64,000 bases of DNA from Zoogloea sp041908905 (GCF_041908905.1 NZ_JAYREK010000005.1:1-64000); one strand, 5' to 3'; shown: positions 6,369 to 15,470, counted from the stretch's first letter. Translations and numbers: made by a program. The notes: generated by a model not told the origin, from the sequence alone.

Positions 6369-8597
6369 TCAGGCCGCCGCCGGGTGCAGCCCGCCGGCGG
6401 CCTTCCAGCGGTATTCCTGCATCAGCCGGCGCAGGAAGTCCTCCGGCGACAGGCTCTCGCCGAGCAGCGTGCGCTGGCGCACCACGTTGGCAAAGTCGCC
6501 GGGGGTCAGCCCGTCCAGCCCCTCCAGCGTGCGGGCGAGGCGCGGCGGAATGGTCTCTATGGCCGCGTCGCCGAGGGCTTCGCGGGCAAACAGCCGGAGG
6601 CGCTGGGCCGGCGTCAGCGGGCGGAAGTGCAGCTTGAAGTCAAAGCGCCGCAGCGCCGCCGGGTCGAGGCCGTCCATCAGGTTGGTGGCGGCGATGAAGA
6701 TCCCCGGGAAGCGTTCGATCTGCTGCAGGAGCTCGTTCACCTGGGTGGTTTCCCAGCTGTGGCGGGCCAGCCGGCGGTCGCGCAGCAGGCTGTCCACCTC
6801 GTCCAGAAACAGAACGCTGTGTTCGGCGTCGAGGCCGTCGAAGAGCGCGGCCAGCTGCTGCTCGGTCTCCCCCACGTATTTCGACACCAGGTCGGCGGTG
6901 GTCCGCACCACCAGCTCGCGGCCGAGGGCGTCGGCCAGGATGTGGGCGAACTCGGTCTTGCCGGTGCCCGGCGGGCCGTAGAAGCACAGCCGGCCCTGGC
7001 CGGTGCGCAGCAGCGCGTCGGCGATGCGCGCCGGGGCGATGCCGCCGGCGAGGTTGAGGCAGCCGATGTCGAATTCGGTGGCCGGCTGGCGCCGCCGGGG
7101 CGCGCCGCGGCCGGTGAGGAGGCGCCGGCTGGCGGCGATGCCGCCGCGCAGGGCGTCGGCCGGGTCGTGGTCGGGCTGCAGGTCGAGCAGCCGTCGGGCC
7201 GCGCCGAACTGGGCCGGCACCAGGGCTTCGTCGGCGGCCAGCTCGTCGAGCAGCGCGGCGGGCACCGCGGTGTCGCCCAGGTGGCGCTCGACCATCCGCC
7301 GGCGCACGGCCCGGGGCGGCGTGGTGAAGGCCACCGGCAGCAGGAAGCGCCGCAGGAAGGCGGGGTCCATGCCGCGGGTGTCGTTGGTGATCCAGATCGC
7401 CGGCAGGGGGTTCTCCTCGAGGGTCCGGTTCATCCAGCCCTTGTCGCCGTGGGGGCTGCCCGAGGGCTTGCCGAAGAGGGCGAGCAGGAGGTTGTCGCCG
7501 CCGCCGAAGGCGTCCTCCACCTCGTCGAAGATCACCAGGCTGTCGTCGCGGCCGCGCAGCAGGCGCTGCAGCAGCAGGTAGGCGGACAGCCGGCCGCGGC
7601 GCGACAGGCCCTCGCCTTCGTCGTCCCCCGTGCGCACCCGCCAGGCCACCAGCCCGGCGGCGCTGGCGACGGCCTGGGCGAACTCGGTCTTGCCGGTGCC
7701 CGGCGGGCCGTAGAGCAGCGCGTTGACCCCCGCCGCCCGCGCGCCGGCGGCCCGGCCGAGCGTGCGGCGCAGGCGTTCGCCGGCGTCGGCCAGGTGGGGG
7801 TAGTCGGCCAGCGTCCATGGCGAGGGTGCGACGGGCTCGACGATCATCGCCAGCAGGTCGGCACGGGTCTCGGGGGCGGTGAGGAGGATCTCGTTGAGGA
7901 GATCCTCGGCACCGCAGAAATCCTCCAGGTCTTCCCGCGCCCGCGGCGGCCGGATCAGGCCGAGCTGGCGCAGGGTGCCGGCCCGGCCGAAGACCTGCTT
8001 CAGGCTTGTTGCCGGGGTGTCCAGCGCGGCGGCCAGGTTGGCGAGGTTGTCGCGCAGGCCGTTGCTGCCGGTCTCCCGCAGGAGGGTGCTGAACACCGGC
8101 ATCTGCACGCGCTTGTCGATGAAGTCGAGGACCGCGGTCTCGGTGGCATCGAGGCCCGCGCACTCGGCGATCAGGGCCACCCCCGGGTGGGTCGGGCGGC
8201 TGCCGTCCTGCCGGGCGAGGCGCGCGTACACGCCCTCCGGCACCCGGGCCAGCGCGTCGGCCAGGAAGGCGCGCACCCGGCGGCCGCGCGGGCCGCGCAG
8301 GTGGCGGCGGTCGGGGCTCAGCAGAAAGGCCGGCAGCCCGTCGTCGCCGTCGTCATCGTCGTCGTCGATGTTGCGTCTGGCGGACCACTCGGCCTCCAGC
8401 CGGGCGAGCACCGCGGGGTCGAGCAGCGGCAGGCACAGGGCCCACAGGGCGGCGGTGAAGTCGCTGTCGGCGAGGCGGCGCAGCAGGGCCGGCTGCCCCC
8501 GCAGCATCTGCAGGGCGTAGCGGCCGGCGCGGCGGGTTTCGGCGGGAACGGTGGCGAAATCCCGGCGCCAGGGGGAGGTCTTGGACGTGCGGGCCAT
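6369..8597 (-). CDS. Tandem AAA+ ATPase of the divergent island
   Basis: A 742-residue protein with a helical N-terminal region of about 280 residues (including an acidic IDDDDDDGDDG stretch) and two AAA+ modules. Module 1 has Walker A GPPGTGKT at 297-304 and Walker B LVIFDEVEDAF. Module 2 has Walker A at 541-548, Walker B VLFLDEVDSLL, sensor-1 FIAATN and a candidate arginine finger in ALRRFDFKLHF. I choose the ATG at 8597 because GGAGG lies 9 bases upstream, inside the end of the preceding gene. It starts 2 bases after that gene, so both are one transcript. Such remodelling ATPases pull proteins or DNA-protein complexes apart; the client is unknown. Together with the divergent helicase and PLD genes it looks like part of a defence or DNA-processing system (inference). 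Confidence 0.85.
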   Translation of the reverse strand: MARTSKTSPWRRDFATVPAETRRAGRYALQMLRGQPALLRRLADSDFTAALWALCLPLLDPAVLARLEAEWSARRNIDDDDDDGDDGLPAFLLSPDRRHLRGPRGRRVRAFLADALARVPEGVYARLARQDGSRPTHPGVALIAECAGLDATETAVLDFIDKRVQMPVFSTLLRETGSNGLRDNLANLAAALDTPATSLKQVFGRAGTLRQLGLIRPPRAREDLEDFCGAEDLLNEILLTAPETRADLLAMIVEPVAPSPWTLADYPHLADAGERLRRTLGRAAGARAAGVNALLYGPPGTGKTEFAQAVASAAGLVAWRVRTGDDEGEGLSRRGRLSAYLLLQRLLRGRDDSLVIFDEVEDAFGGGDNLLLALFGKPSGSPHGDKGWMNRTLEENPLPAIWITNDTRGMDPAFLRRFLLPVAFTTPPRAVRRRMVERHLGDTAVPAALLDELAADEALVPAQFGAARRLLDLQPDHDPADALRGGIAASRRLLTGRGAPRRRQPATEFDIGCLNLAGGIAPARIADALLRTGQGRLCFYGPPGTGKTEFAHILADALGRELVVRTTADLVSKYVGETEQQLAALFDGLDAEHSVLFLDEVDSLLRDRRLARHSWETTQVNELLQQIERFPGIFIAATNLMDGLDPAALRRFDFKLHFRPLTPAQRLRLFAREALGDAAIETIPPRLARTLEGLDGLTPGDFANVVRQRTLLGESLSPEDFLRRLMQEYRWKAAGGLHPAAA

Positions 8598-8599
8598 TT

Positions 8600-9034
8600 T
8601 CAGCAGCCTCCGTCGGTGAAGGGTTGCAGGCGGCGGCTGTCCACGTGCCACACCAGGAAGTCGCCCCGGTGTTCGCCGTCCTCCACGAAGACGCCGAGCG
8701 CCACGTCGAGGGGTTCGCGGAAGTAGGGGCTGCCGGAGTTGGTCTCGCCGTCGTACACAGGCGTGGCGAAGGTCTCGACCACGATGGCCGGCTTGCCGTA
8801 GCTCGGCCAGCGGCGGTTGCGCAGGCCGGGCTTCCAGCTCACCACGTCGCCGGGGCGCAGGCTGTGGGAGTGGGTGAGGCCCTCGAAGCGCTCGCGCAGG
8901 GCCGCGGCCAGGTTGTCGAGGGGCGAGCCGAGGGGTTCGTCGTCAAAGAGCAGCAGCTCGGGGGCGGCTTCGTCGATCCCGAGCTTGGCGAGCAGCGCCC
9001 GGGACGACAGGGGCGGGGTTTTCTTGGCGGTCAT
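8600..9034 (-). CDS. Uncharacterised 144-residue protein of the island
   Basis: The ATG at 9034 has GGAG 6 bases upstream. The product, MTAKKTPPLSSRALLAKLG and onward, has a short helical N-terminus and a mostly beta C-terminal part with LRPGDVVSWKPGLRNRRWPSYGKPAIVVE and a DFLVWHVDSRRLQPF end. The pattern suggests a small beta-barrel, but I do not recognise a family. It precedes the AAA+ gene by 2 bases and is divergent from the three rightward genes across 171 bases, so it is probably a partner or adaptor in that system. Confidence 0.75.
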   Translation of the reverse strand: MTAKKTPPLSSRALLAKLGIDEAAPELLLFDDEPLGSPLDNLAAALRERFEGLTHSHSLRPGDVVSWKPGLRNRRWPSYGKPAIVVETFATPVYDGETNSGSPYFREPLDVALGVFVEDGEHRGDFLVWHVDSRRLQPFTDGGC

Positions 9035-9205
9035 GGCGATCTCCAGGGGGGGGTGACAGGGCGCATTGAAGCAGTCCGGCACGACAGGCTGTGTCGTACC
9101 CGGCCGTAAGCTGGCGCCATCGACACGGCTAAAGGGCGCCGTGCCGAGGACGTAAGACCCTGTGTTCACGGGGTCCATGCCGGCCCTATCCGGAGGAGCA
9201 GTGCA

Positions 9206-10522
9206 ATGAACTTCACATGGGGCATCCTGGGCCTCGGCAGCATCGAAAGCGTCCGCCGCGTGCGCACGCTGCAACTGGCCGCCACGACGCGGCATTTCAA
9301 CGAGCGGGCGGTGCCCGGGCTCGGCAACGTGTGGTTCGGCCGGCAGCTGTATCTGGCCACCCTGGGCCTGCGGGTCGCCGAGCGGGCCGCCGAGCGGGCC
9401 GCCGAGCGGGGCAGCAGCGCCGGCAAGATCGCGGTGGCGAACGCCATCGAGGCCCTGGGCTGCTGGCTGGCCATCAGGGGCGGGCTGCGCGCCGGCGAGG
9501 GCCGCGTGCGCGGCACCACCCTGCTCGCCGGCAAGACCGACCTGAGCTTCCGCAGCGTGAGCCAGCCAGGCTTCTACGTCTCGCAGCCGATGCGCATGGC
9601 CACCGTCAGTGCGCTGCCGGCGCTGGGCTTTGCCGACGCGACGGGCAGCCGCTTCAGCGCTTTTGCGTGCAACGCCGACGGCGCGGCCTTCATCGACGCC
9701 GTCGCCGCGGACTGCCACCCCTTCGGGCGCGAGCTGGTGGAGCACCTCGCGCTGTGGGTGTGCGGCGAGACCGACCAGGTCAACACCGACGCCGTTTACC
9801 GCGGGCTGGCGCCGGTGCTGCCCCTGCCGCCCCGGGCCCGCCAGCTGCTGCACACCCGGCTCGAACAGGGCGCCGCCGGCGAGGCGGCGGACGACCGCAC
9901 CCGCCGCGGCGACGCGCTGCGCTGGGTGCGTGCGCGGCGCCGGGGGGCGCCGCCGGTGGCGTGGGAGGCGCGCCCGGCGGAGATCACCCAGGCCGCCCAC
10001 TGGGCCGACCTGCACGCCGGGGCGCTGTTCTTTCTCGCCCGCGACGCGGCCCTGGCGGTGCTCGACGCGCTGGAGCAGGAAATCGACACGCCGGAGCGTC
10101 GGGTGGCGATCGGCGGCCCGCTGCCGGGGGCCGTCCAGGCCGGGCTGGCCACGCTGCGCGAGGCGGCGGCGGCCTTCCTCAAGGCCCGCCACCCGGCCCG
10201 GGAGGCGACGCGCTTCTGCACCGAATGCATCGCGCCGCTTGACGCCGAGGTGCTCGGCCATCTGCTCGAACGGGACGGGCGCATCCTGCGCCGGCTGGGC
10301 GACCAGGCCTGTCCGGGCCCGGCCTTCCGCGGCAGGGTGGGGGAGGCCGACGGCGCCGCCGATGCCACGGCGGCCCCCGACGATGCACCACCGGCCGATG
10401 ATCCGGCGTGGCCGGCGGGCATCTCCCACCGCATCCATAACCTGTGGTGGCTCGGCCTCGATGTGGACGGGCTGCTGGAGGCCTGGCTGCAGCCCGCCAC
10501 CGGGGAGGTCGCCCATGGCTGA
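9206..10522 (+). CDS. Uncharacterised 438-residue protein of the island
   Basis: First of three overlapping rightward genes; the ATG at 9206 has GGAGGAG upstream. The protein begins MNFTWGILGLGSIESVRRVRT and contains GLGNVWFGRQLYLATLGL. A short AERAAERAAERG repeat comes from a 12-base tandem repeat, and there is a single CTECIAPLD CxxC motif near residue 335 and a C-terminal HNLWWLGLDVDGLLEAWL. The rest is mostly helical. I do not recognise a family. Its last 8 bases overlap the PLD-like gene, so the products are likely made together, perhaps as a sensor or scaffold subunit (inference). Confidence 0.8.
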   Translation: MNFTWGILGLGSIESVRRVRTLQLAATTRHFNERAVPGLGNVWFGRQLYLATLGLRVAERAAERAAERGSSAGKIAVANAIEALGCWLAIRGGLRAGEGRVRGTTLLAGKTDLSFRSVSQPGFYVSQPMRMATVSALPALGFADATGSRFSAFACNADGAAFIDAVAADCHPFGRELVEHLALWVCGETDQVNTDAVYRGLAPVLPLPPRARQLLHTRLEQGAAGEAADDRTRRGDALRWVRARRRGAPPVAWEARPAEITQAAHWADLHAGALFFLARDAALAVLDALEQEIDTPERRVAIGGPLPGAVQAGLATLREAAAAFLKARHPAREATRFCTECIAPLDAEVLGHLLERDGRILRRLGDQACPGPAFRGRVGEADGAADATAAPDDAPPADDPAWPAGISHRIHNLWWLGLDVDGLLEAWLQPATGEVAHG

Positions 10523-12530
10523 CAAACCCTTGTGTCCGCCGTCCCTGGCCCAGCTGTTCGACGCGCCGCCGGAGCATCGGGGCGTGTTCGGCTGGTTGTG
10601 CGGCTACTCGGCCGATGCCGACTTCCTCGACCAGGCGCTGGAGCGTTTCACGCTGGAGACCGCGGCCCAGCGCGCCCACCGGGGCCGTGTGTCGCTGGCG
10701 CTGATCCTCGATCCGGCCCAGCCGGCCTTGAGCCCGGTTGAGGTGCCGGGGCTGGCCCATCTGCCGCTGCGCCGGGCCGACGCGCGGCCGTTCCGGCTGC
10801 TCCACGCCAAGTTCGCGCTGCTGGGCTTCCGCGGGCCGGGGGAGGACGCCTGGCGGCTGCGGCTGATCGTGTCCACCGGCAACTGGACGCGCCAGACGGT
10901 TGAGGAGAGCCTGGATCTGGCCTGGTCCATCGACATCGATGCCGCCGAGCTGGCCGCCCCCGACGATGGCGACCTCGCCGCGCGCTGCGCCGACGTGAAG
11001 GCCGCCTGGGGGCTGCTGGATTTCCTGCAGGGCCTGTTCGACCTGCGCCTGCTCGACGCCGGCCGCACGCGCCGTCACAGCGAGACGGTGGCGGCGCGGG
11101 ACAGCCTGGCCGCCTGGGTTGCCCGCTGCGTGGCGGTGGCCGGCCCGCGGGCGCGTTTCATCGACAACCGCCGGCGCTCGTTCCTCGACCAACTGGTGCC
11201 GCTGCTGCGGGCCGAGGCGGGCGACGGGGCCCGCAACTACCTGGCTATGGGCTCGGGCTTTTTCGAGGCGGCGGCGGATGCCCGTGCCGACCAGGTGCCC
11301 ACGGTGCTCGCGGCCATCGTCGCAGCTCTCCGCGGGGCGGGGCTGCTGACGGCCTCGGCGATGATCGACGTGTTCGTCAACCCGCTGGCCTGCCAGGGGG
11401 TAGCCGGCGCGGTCGGGGCGATCGGTGAGGCCGGCTGGTCGGTACGGCCGGCGGCGGCCATGGAGGCGGTCTTCGGCCGCCACGCCCGGCGCAGCCTTCA
11501 CGCCAAGTTCCTGTTCAGCGCCCGGGAGCGCAGCAACTCGGCCGCCTGCGCGGCCGCGTGGGTGTATCTGGGCTCCGGCAACCTCACCGGCCCGGGCTTC
11601 GCCAGCCCGATGTCGGTCCACGGCGGCAACCTGGAGGCCGGGGTGGTCTTCGCGCCCGGCAGGCTCGAGTGGCCCCGGGGCGGGCGGCAGGCCCCGGCGA
11701 CGCTGGTCACCAACCTGCTGCCCCTGCAGTGGGACGACGATTTCAACGCCGACGCGCCCCCCGCCGCCGGCCCTGACATGCCCGCGCCGGGCGAGGCCCA
11801 CGTGGCCCCGCCGCTGGCCTGGCTGACGTGGACGACCCGCGGGACGGACGGCCTGCTGCAGGCGGAGGAGGCGGTGCCCGACGGGCTGGCCGTGCTCGAC
11901 ACCGCGGGCACGCCCTGCGCGCGCTTGGCCGACGGTTTCCTGTGGCCGGCGCCGAAACCGCGCCAGGTGCGCCTGCGCTGGCAGGACGCCGGCCGGGAGC
12001 GGGAGTGCCTGGTGCCGGTGATGGACGAGTTCGGCCGGCTCGCCGCCGCCGAGCTGGCCACCCTCGGCTTCGAGGAGGCCTGGTGGGCGCTGATGGGCTT
12101 TCCCGCCGCCCCCGACGACGACCCGCCGCCCGGTGCCGACGACGGCCCCGGCGGCGATGATGACGACGATGACGACGGGGGCGGTGGAGGTGGTGGCCCT
12201 GGCGGCGTGGCGCCCTATCCGGTGCGCCAGATGATGGAGCTCGTCGAGAACATCGCCGCCAAGCAGACCGCCCTGGCCCGCGCCGACTGGCCGGCCTGGT
12301 GCGCCCGCCTGGAGCAGACCCTGGCCCGGATCGCCGACAGCCCGGTGGTGGACTACTTCCGGACGCTCGGGCTCAACCCCCTGAGTCCGCTGCGGGGCGA
12401 GGCTTTCCGGCCGGATTTTGCCGAGGCGGACGACTCGCCGGAGGGGGCGATGTACGCGGCGCTGCTGGCGCGGGTGGAGGAGAAGTGGGGTGTCGCGGCC
12501 CTGCAGGTGATTGGAGCGGGGGTGCGATGA
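10515..12530 (+). CDS. PLD-superfamily (Tdp1-like) phosphodiesterase of the island
   Basis: A 671-residue protein with two HxK...N phospholipase-D-type half sites: H97/K99 (LHAKFALLGF) with N123 (STGNWT), and H329/K331 (LHAKFLFS) with N356 (GSGNLTGPGF). The HKN pattern with 23-24 residues between Lys and Asn, in a single chain, is that of tyrosyl-DNA phosphodiesterase-like members, which cut phosphodiester or protein-DNA links through a phosphohistidine. Near residues 535-565 lies an acidic then glycine-rich linker (GGDDDDDDDG), followed by a helical C-terminal domain. The ATG overlaps the end of the previous gene, and its stop overlaps the helicase start (ATGA). It is probably the nuclease or end-processing subunit. 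Confidence 0.82.
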   Translation: MADKPLCPPSLAQLFDAPPEHRGVFGWLCGYSADADFLDQALERFTLETAAQRAHRGRVSLALILDPAQPALSPVEVPGLAHLPLRRADARPFRLLHAKFALLGFRGPGEDAWRLRLIVSTGNWTRQTVEESLDLAWSIDIDAAELAAPDDGDLAARCADVKAAWGLLDFLQGLFDLRLLDAGRTRRHSETVAARDSLAAWVARCVAVAGPRARFIDNRRRSFLDQLVPLLRAEAGDGARNYLAMGSGFFEAAADARADQVPTVLAAIVAALRGAGLLTASAMIDVFVNPLACQGVAGAVGAIGEAGWSVRPAAAMEAVFGRHARRSLHAKFLFSARERSNSAACAAAWVYLGSGNLTGPGFASPMSVHGGNLEAGVVFAPGRLEWPRGGRQAPATLVTNLLPLQWDDDFNADAPPAAGPDMPAPGEAHVAPPLAWLTWTTRGTDGLLQAEEAVPDGLAVLDTAGTPCARLADGFLWPAPKPRQVRLRWQDAGRERECLVPVMDEFGRLAAAELATLGFEEAWWALMGFPAAPDDDPPPGADDGPGGDDDDDDDGGGGGGGPGGVAPYPVRQMMELVENIAAKQTALARADWPAWCARLEQTLARIADSPVVDYFRTLGLNPLSPLRGEAFRPDFAEADDSPEGAMYAALLARVEEKWGVAALQVIGAGVR

Positions 12531-15316
12531 AGCAGTGTTTCAAGGGATGGATGGCGGTGGGCCGGGAGCTGGAGGCCCTCGCCGAAGCACAGGGCCGGCC
12601 GGGCTGGCCGCTCAACGACGGCCAGTGCGCGAGCCTGCGGGGCATCGCCGCGCGGCTGCCCAAGAACGGCGTGGTGATCGCCGACGAGGTGGGCATGGGC
12701 AAGACCCGCATCGCGGTGGCCCTGACCCGCAGCGTGACCGCCGCCGGCGGGCGGGTGCTGATCCTGGTGCCGCCGGGGCTGGGCTTCCAGTGGCGCGCCG
12801 AGCTGCGCGATGGCGGCGTGGCGGCCCCCGACCTGCTGCGCACCCTGTGGCAGTACCTCTCCGTGTGGGCGCCGGACGGGCCGCCGGAGACGCCGTGGTT
12901 CGAGCAGGACGTCGTGCTGCTGTCCCACACCTTCACCCGCTGGAAGCTGGGCCCCGGCTGCGACCCCTGGCGCTGGGCGCTGCTGCCGGCGGTGTACGCC
13001 CACGCGCGGCGGGCCGCCCATCCCCACAGCCTGCTGTGGCGCCACCAGAAGCTCGACGACAGCTGGGTGCAGGGCGCCGCCCGCAGCATCGTCGACGCCG
13101 TCGGCACCCTGCGGGACCCCGGCCGGCCCGCCGGTCAGCGCGACCACCCGGCCGTCAGCCTGCTGGATGAGCTCGTCACCCGCATCCACTGGCCGGCGGC
13201 TCTGGACGGCGCCAGCTACCGGCGCCACGAGGGGCTGCGGCCCGACCTGGAGCGGGTCGTCGGGCTCGGCCTGGGGGTGTTCGATCTGGTGATCATCGAC
13301 GAGGCCCACAAGAGCCGCGGCCACGACAGCGGCCTGGCGCGCATCCTCGACGGCGTGGTGCTGGCGGGCAAGGCCATGCGCCACCTGGCGATGACGGCGA
13401 CCCCGGTGGAACTCGACGTGGGCCAGTGGCGCCATACGCTGCGGCGCATCGGCGTGAACCCGTCCGGCCTCTCCGGCTCCGACGGCGACATCTTCGACCG
13501 CTACGCCAAGGCCTGCCAGCAGGTGCGCCAGTCGCCGGACAGCCGCGCGACGCGGGAAGCCTTCCGCACCGTTGCAGAAGCCTTCCACACCGCGCTGACG
13601 CGCTTCCTGCTGCGCCGGGACAAGCGCGAGGTGGCCGCCGTGCAGGCCTTCGCGGCGCACACCGGGCTGCCCTTCCACGCCTACCGGGAGGAGCGGGAGG
13701 TTGCCGTGGACACCCTCCACCTGGGCCCGGCCTGGAAGCAGGCAGTGTGCGCGGCCGAGGCCCTGTCGATGGTCTCGCGGGGGAGCGACGATTCCTACTC
13801 GAAGCGCCTGCGCCTGACCCTGGGCAGCGGCCATGGCATCGCGACCCTGATCGACCAGGTGCGGCGCGATGCGGCGGAGGGCCACGACCCGCTCGCCGCC
13901 GACGCTGATGACGATCCGCGGGAGACGGACGCCATCGATGCTTCCAGGGCCGCCTCGCCCGCCGCCGCCAAGCGCGCCCGGCGGGCCGCCTGGTGGCGGG
14001 AGGTGATCGGTGGCGCCTTCGAGGGCGACGGCGACCCGCTGTACGCGCACCCGGCCCTGCTGGCGGCCGTGGAGGCGATCGAGGCGGTGACCGGGGCCGG
14101 CGAGAAGGTGCTGGTGTTCGGACGCTTCACGCTGCCGCTGCAGGCCCTCGAACGCCTGCTCAACGCGCGCCAGATGCTGCGGGCCCTCGACGCCGGCGAG
14201 CCGTGGGCCCAGGCCAAGGTCCACGACGGCGAATGGACGGCCGTCCAGGCGGCCCACCGCCAGCTCGGCCGGGCCGGCGCGGCGGACCGGCAGGCTCTCG
14301 ACGCGCGGCTGCGCCGCCAGTACCGCGAGCTGGACAACCGCCGCCGCGATTTTCGCACCGGTCTGCTGGAGCGGCTCGATGCCGGCCTGCCGCCCCAGGG
14401 GCGCCCGCGCAAGGTCTTCGAGGCCTTCCGCCAGGCCGTGGCCCGGGAGGCCGGGCAGGCCGACGGTGTCCTCGCGCTGGTGGCCCAGGCGCTCCACGAA
14501 CTGGCCCCCGGCGAGCGTGACAGCGACGCGCCCCTGCCTGTGGCCGGGGCCTTTGCGGCGCTCCTCGACGCCGTCTGCGAGCCCGCCGACGAAGAGGAGG
14601 ATGGAGACGACGAGGTGCTCACCGATACCGCCGCCGAGGCCCTGTGGGAGACCCTCGAGGCCCGCCTGCGGGAGGAGTTCAACCGCCCCGAAGGCGGGTT
14701 TGCCCGGCTGATGTACGGCGGCACCGAGCCCCAGACCCGGCGCTTCCTGCAGCTGGCCTTCAACCGGGCCGGCAGCCACCCGCGGGTGCTGATCGCCCAG
14801 TCGAGGGTCGGGCGCGAGGGGCTCAACCTGCACCGCGCCTGCCGGACGGTGGTGCTGCTCCACCCGGAGTGGAACCCCGGTGTCGTCGAGCAGCAGATCG
14901 GCCGCGTGGACCGGGTCGACAGCCTGTGGGAGCGGCTGCTTGCCGAGCGCCTCGGACAGGGCGCCAGTGACGCACCCTGGCCGCGCATCCTGGTGCGGCC
15001 GGTGGTGTTCCGGGGCACCTACGACGAACGCAACTGGGATGTCCTGCGCGAGCGCTGGGACGCGCTGCGGGCGCAGCTGCACGGGGTGGTGATCCCACCC
15101 CGCATCGGCGAGGCCTTCGGCGTGCCCGCCAGCCTGGTGGCCGAGATCAACGGGTTGGCGCCTAACTTCTCGCCGACGCCGGTGGCGCCGTGCCCGTTCT
15201 GCGGCAGCCGTCCGGCCACGGCTTTCCGGGAGATCCACGACACCTGGCAGATGACCACCCGCCGCGAGCCGGCCTGCCCCGCGTGCGCCGCCGAACCGCA
15301 GGACTGGATGACCTGA
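12527..15316 (+). CDS. SNF2/superfamily-2 helicase with C-terminal zinc ribbon
   Basis: A 929-residue protein. Motif I is DEVGMGKTRIA (residues 53-63), motif II is IIDEAHKS (D258-H261), motif III is AMTATP, and motifs V and VI are SRVGREGLNLHRA and QQIGRVDRV (about 789-797). A long charged insertion separates the two RecA lobes. The C-terminus has CPFCG (C889, C892) and CPAC (C917, C920), a zinc ribbon. The layout matches SWI2/SNF2-type enzymes that translocate on duplex DNA, as in several anti-phage systems. The start ATG overlaps the PLD gene stop. No methylase or DUF1998 protein is beside it. Confidence 0.87.
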   Translation: MKQCFKGWMAVGRELEALAEAQGRPGWPLNDGQCASLRGIAARLPKNGVVIADEVGMGKTRIAVALTRSVTAAGGRVLILVPPGLGFQWRAELRDGGVAAPDLLRTLWQYLSVWAPDGPPETPWFEQDVVLLSHTFTRWKLGPGCDPWRWALLPAVYAHARRAAHPHSLLWRHQKLDDSWVQGAARSIVDAVGTLRDPGRPAGQRDHPAVSLLDELVTRIHWPAALDGASYRRHEGLRPDLERVVGLGLGVFDLVIIDEAHKSRGHDSGLARILDGVVLAGKAMRHLAMTATPVELDVGQWRHTLRRIGVNPSGLSGSDGDIFDRYAKACQQVRQSPDSRATREAFRTVAEAFHTALTRFLLRRDKREVAAVQAFAAHTGLPFHAYREEREVAVDTLHLGPAWKQAVCAAEALSMVSRGSDDSYSKRLRLTLGSGHGIATLIDQVRRDAAEGHDPLAADADDDPRETDAIDASRAASPAAAKRARRAAWWREVIGGAFEGDGDPLYAHPALLAAVEAIEAVTGAGEKVLVFGRFTLPLQALERLLNARQMLRALDAGEPWAQAKVHDGEWTAVQAAHRQLGRAGAADRQALDARLRRQYRELDNRRRDFRTGLLERLDAGLPPQGRPRKVFEAFRQAVAREAGQADGVLALVAQALHELAPGERDSDAPLPVAGAFAALLDAVCEPADEEEDGDDEVLTDTAAEALWETLEARLREEFNRPEGGFARLMYGGTEPQTRRFLQLAFNRAGSHPRVLIAQSRVGREGLNLHRACRTVVLLHPEWNPGVVEQQIGRVDRVDSLWERLLAERLGQGASDAPWPRILVRPVVFRGTYDERNWDVLRERWDALRAQLHGVVIPPRIGEAFGVPASLVAEINGLAPNFSPTPVAPCPFCGSRPATAFREIHDTWQMTTRREPACPACAAEPQDWMT

Positions 15317-15390
15317 GCGTGGCGCCCGGGGCGAGGGGCGTGCCGCTGCGCTCCGTCGCCGGGCCGGCTCCGCGCTCCGCCAATGAAAAA

Positions 15391-15410
15391 GGGGAGCCGG
15401 CTGGCTCCCC
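15391..15410 (-). terminator. Rho-independent terminator between sodB and the helicase gene
   Basis: GGGGAGCC, a GGCT loop and GGCTCCCC form a perfect 8-bp stem. On the minus strand it is followed by UUUUU (AAAAA at 15386-15390). It ends sodB transcription about 60 bases past its stop and may also stop rightward readthrough from the island. Confidence 0.75.
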
Positions 15411-15425
15411 CTTCGACTTGCCTGC

Positions 15426-15449
15426 GACGGCCCCGCCGGCGGGGCCGTC
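15426..15449. repeat. 24-base perfect palindrome just beyond sodB
   Basis: GACGGCCCCGCC is followed directly by its exact complement GGCGGGGCCGTC, 21 bases downstream of the sodB stop. With no U-run it is more likely an mRNA 3'-stabilising hairpin or a pause site ahead of the terminator at 15391-15410. Confidence 0.55.
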
Positions 15450-15470
15450 ACGCGGCAATGCCCCGGCGAC

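Noticed and set aside
6363..8726. A 787-codon plus-strand open frame opposite the AAA+ gene
   Set aside because: The minus-strand frame has complete AAA+ motifs; this one has none and is compositionally artificial.
6369..15316. Calling the island DISARM
   Set aside because: Helicase and PLD genes are shared with DISARM, but there is no DUF1998 DrmB protein and no DNA methylase, and the PLD is of two-domain HKN type.
15426..15449. The 24-base palindrome as an insertion-sequence end
   Set aside because: There is no transposase or second end; it lies just past sodB like an mRNA 3' hairpin.
12353..15451. A 1032-codon minus-strand open frame opposite the helicase
   Set aside because: No motifs are seen, while the plus strand carries all helicase motifs and a zinc ribbon.
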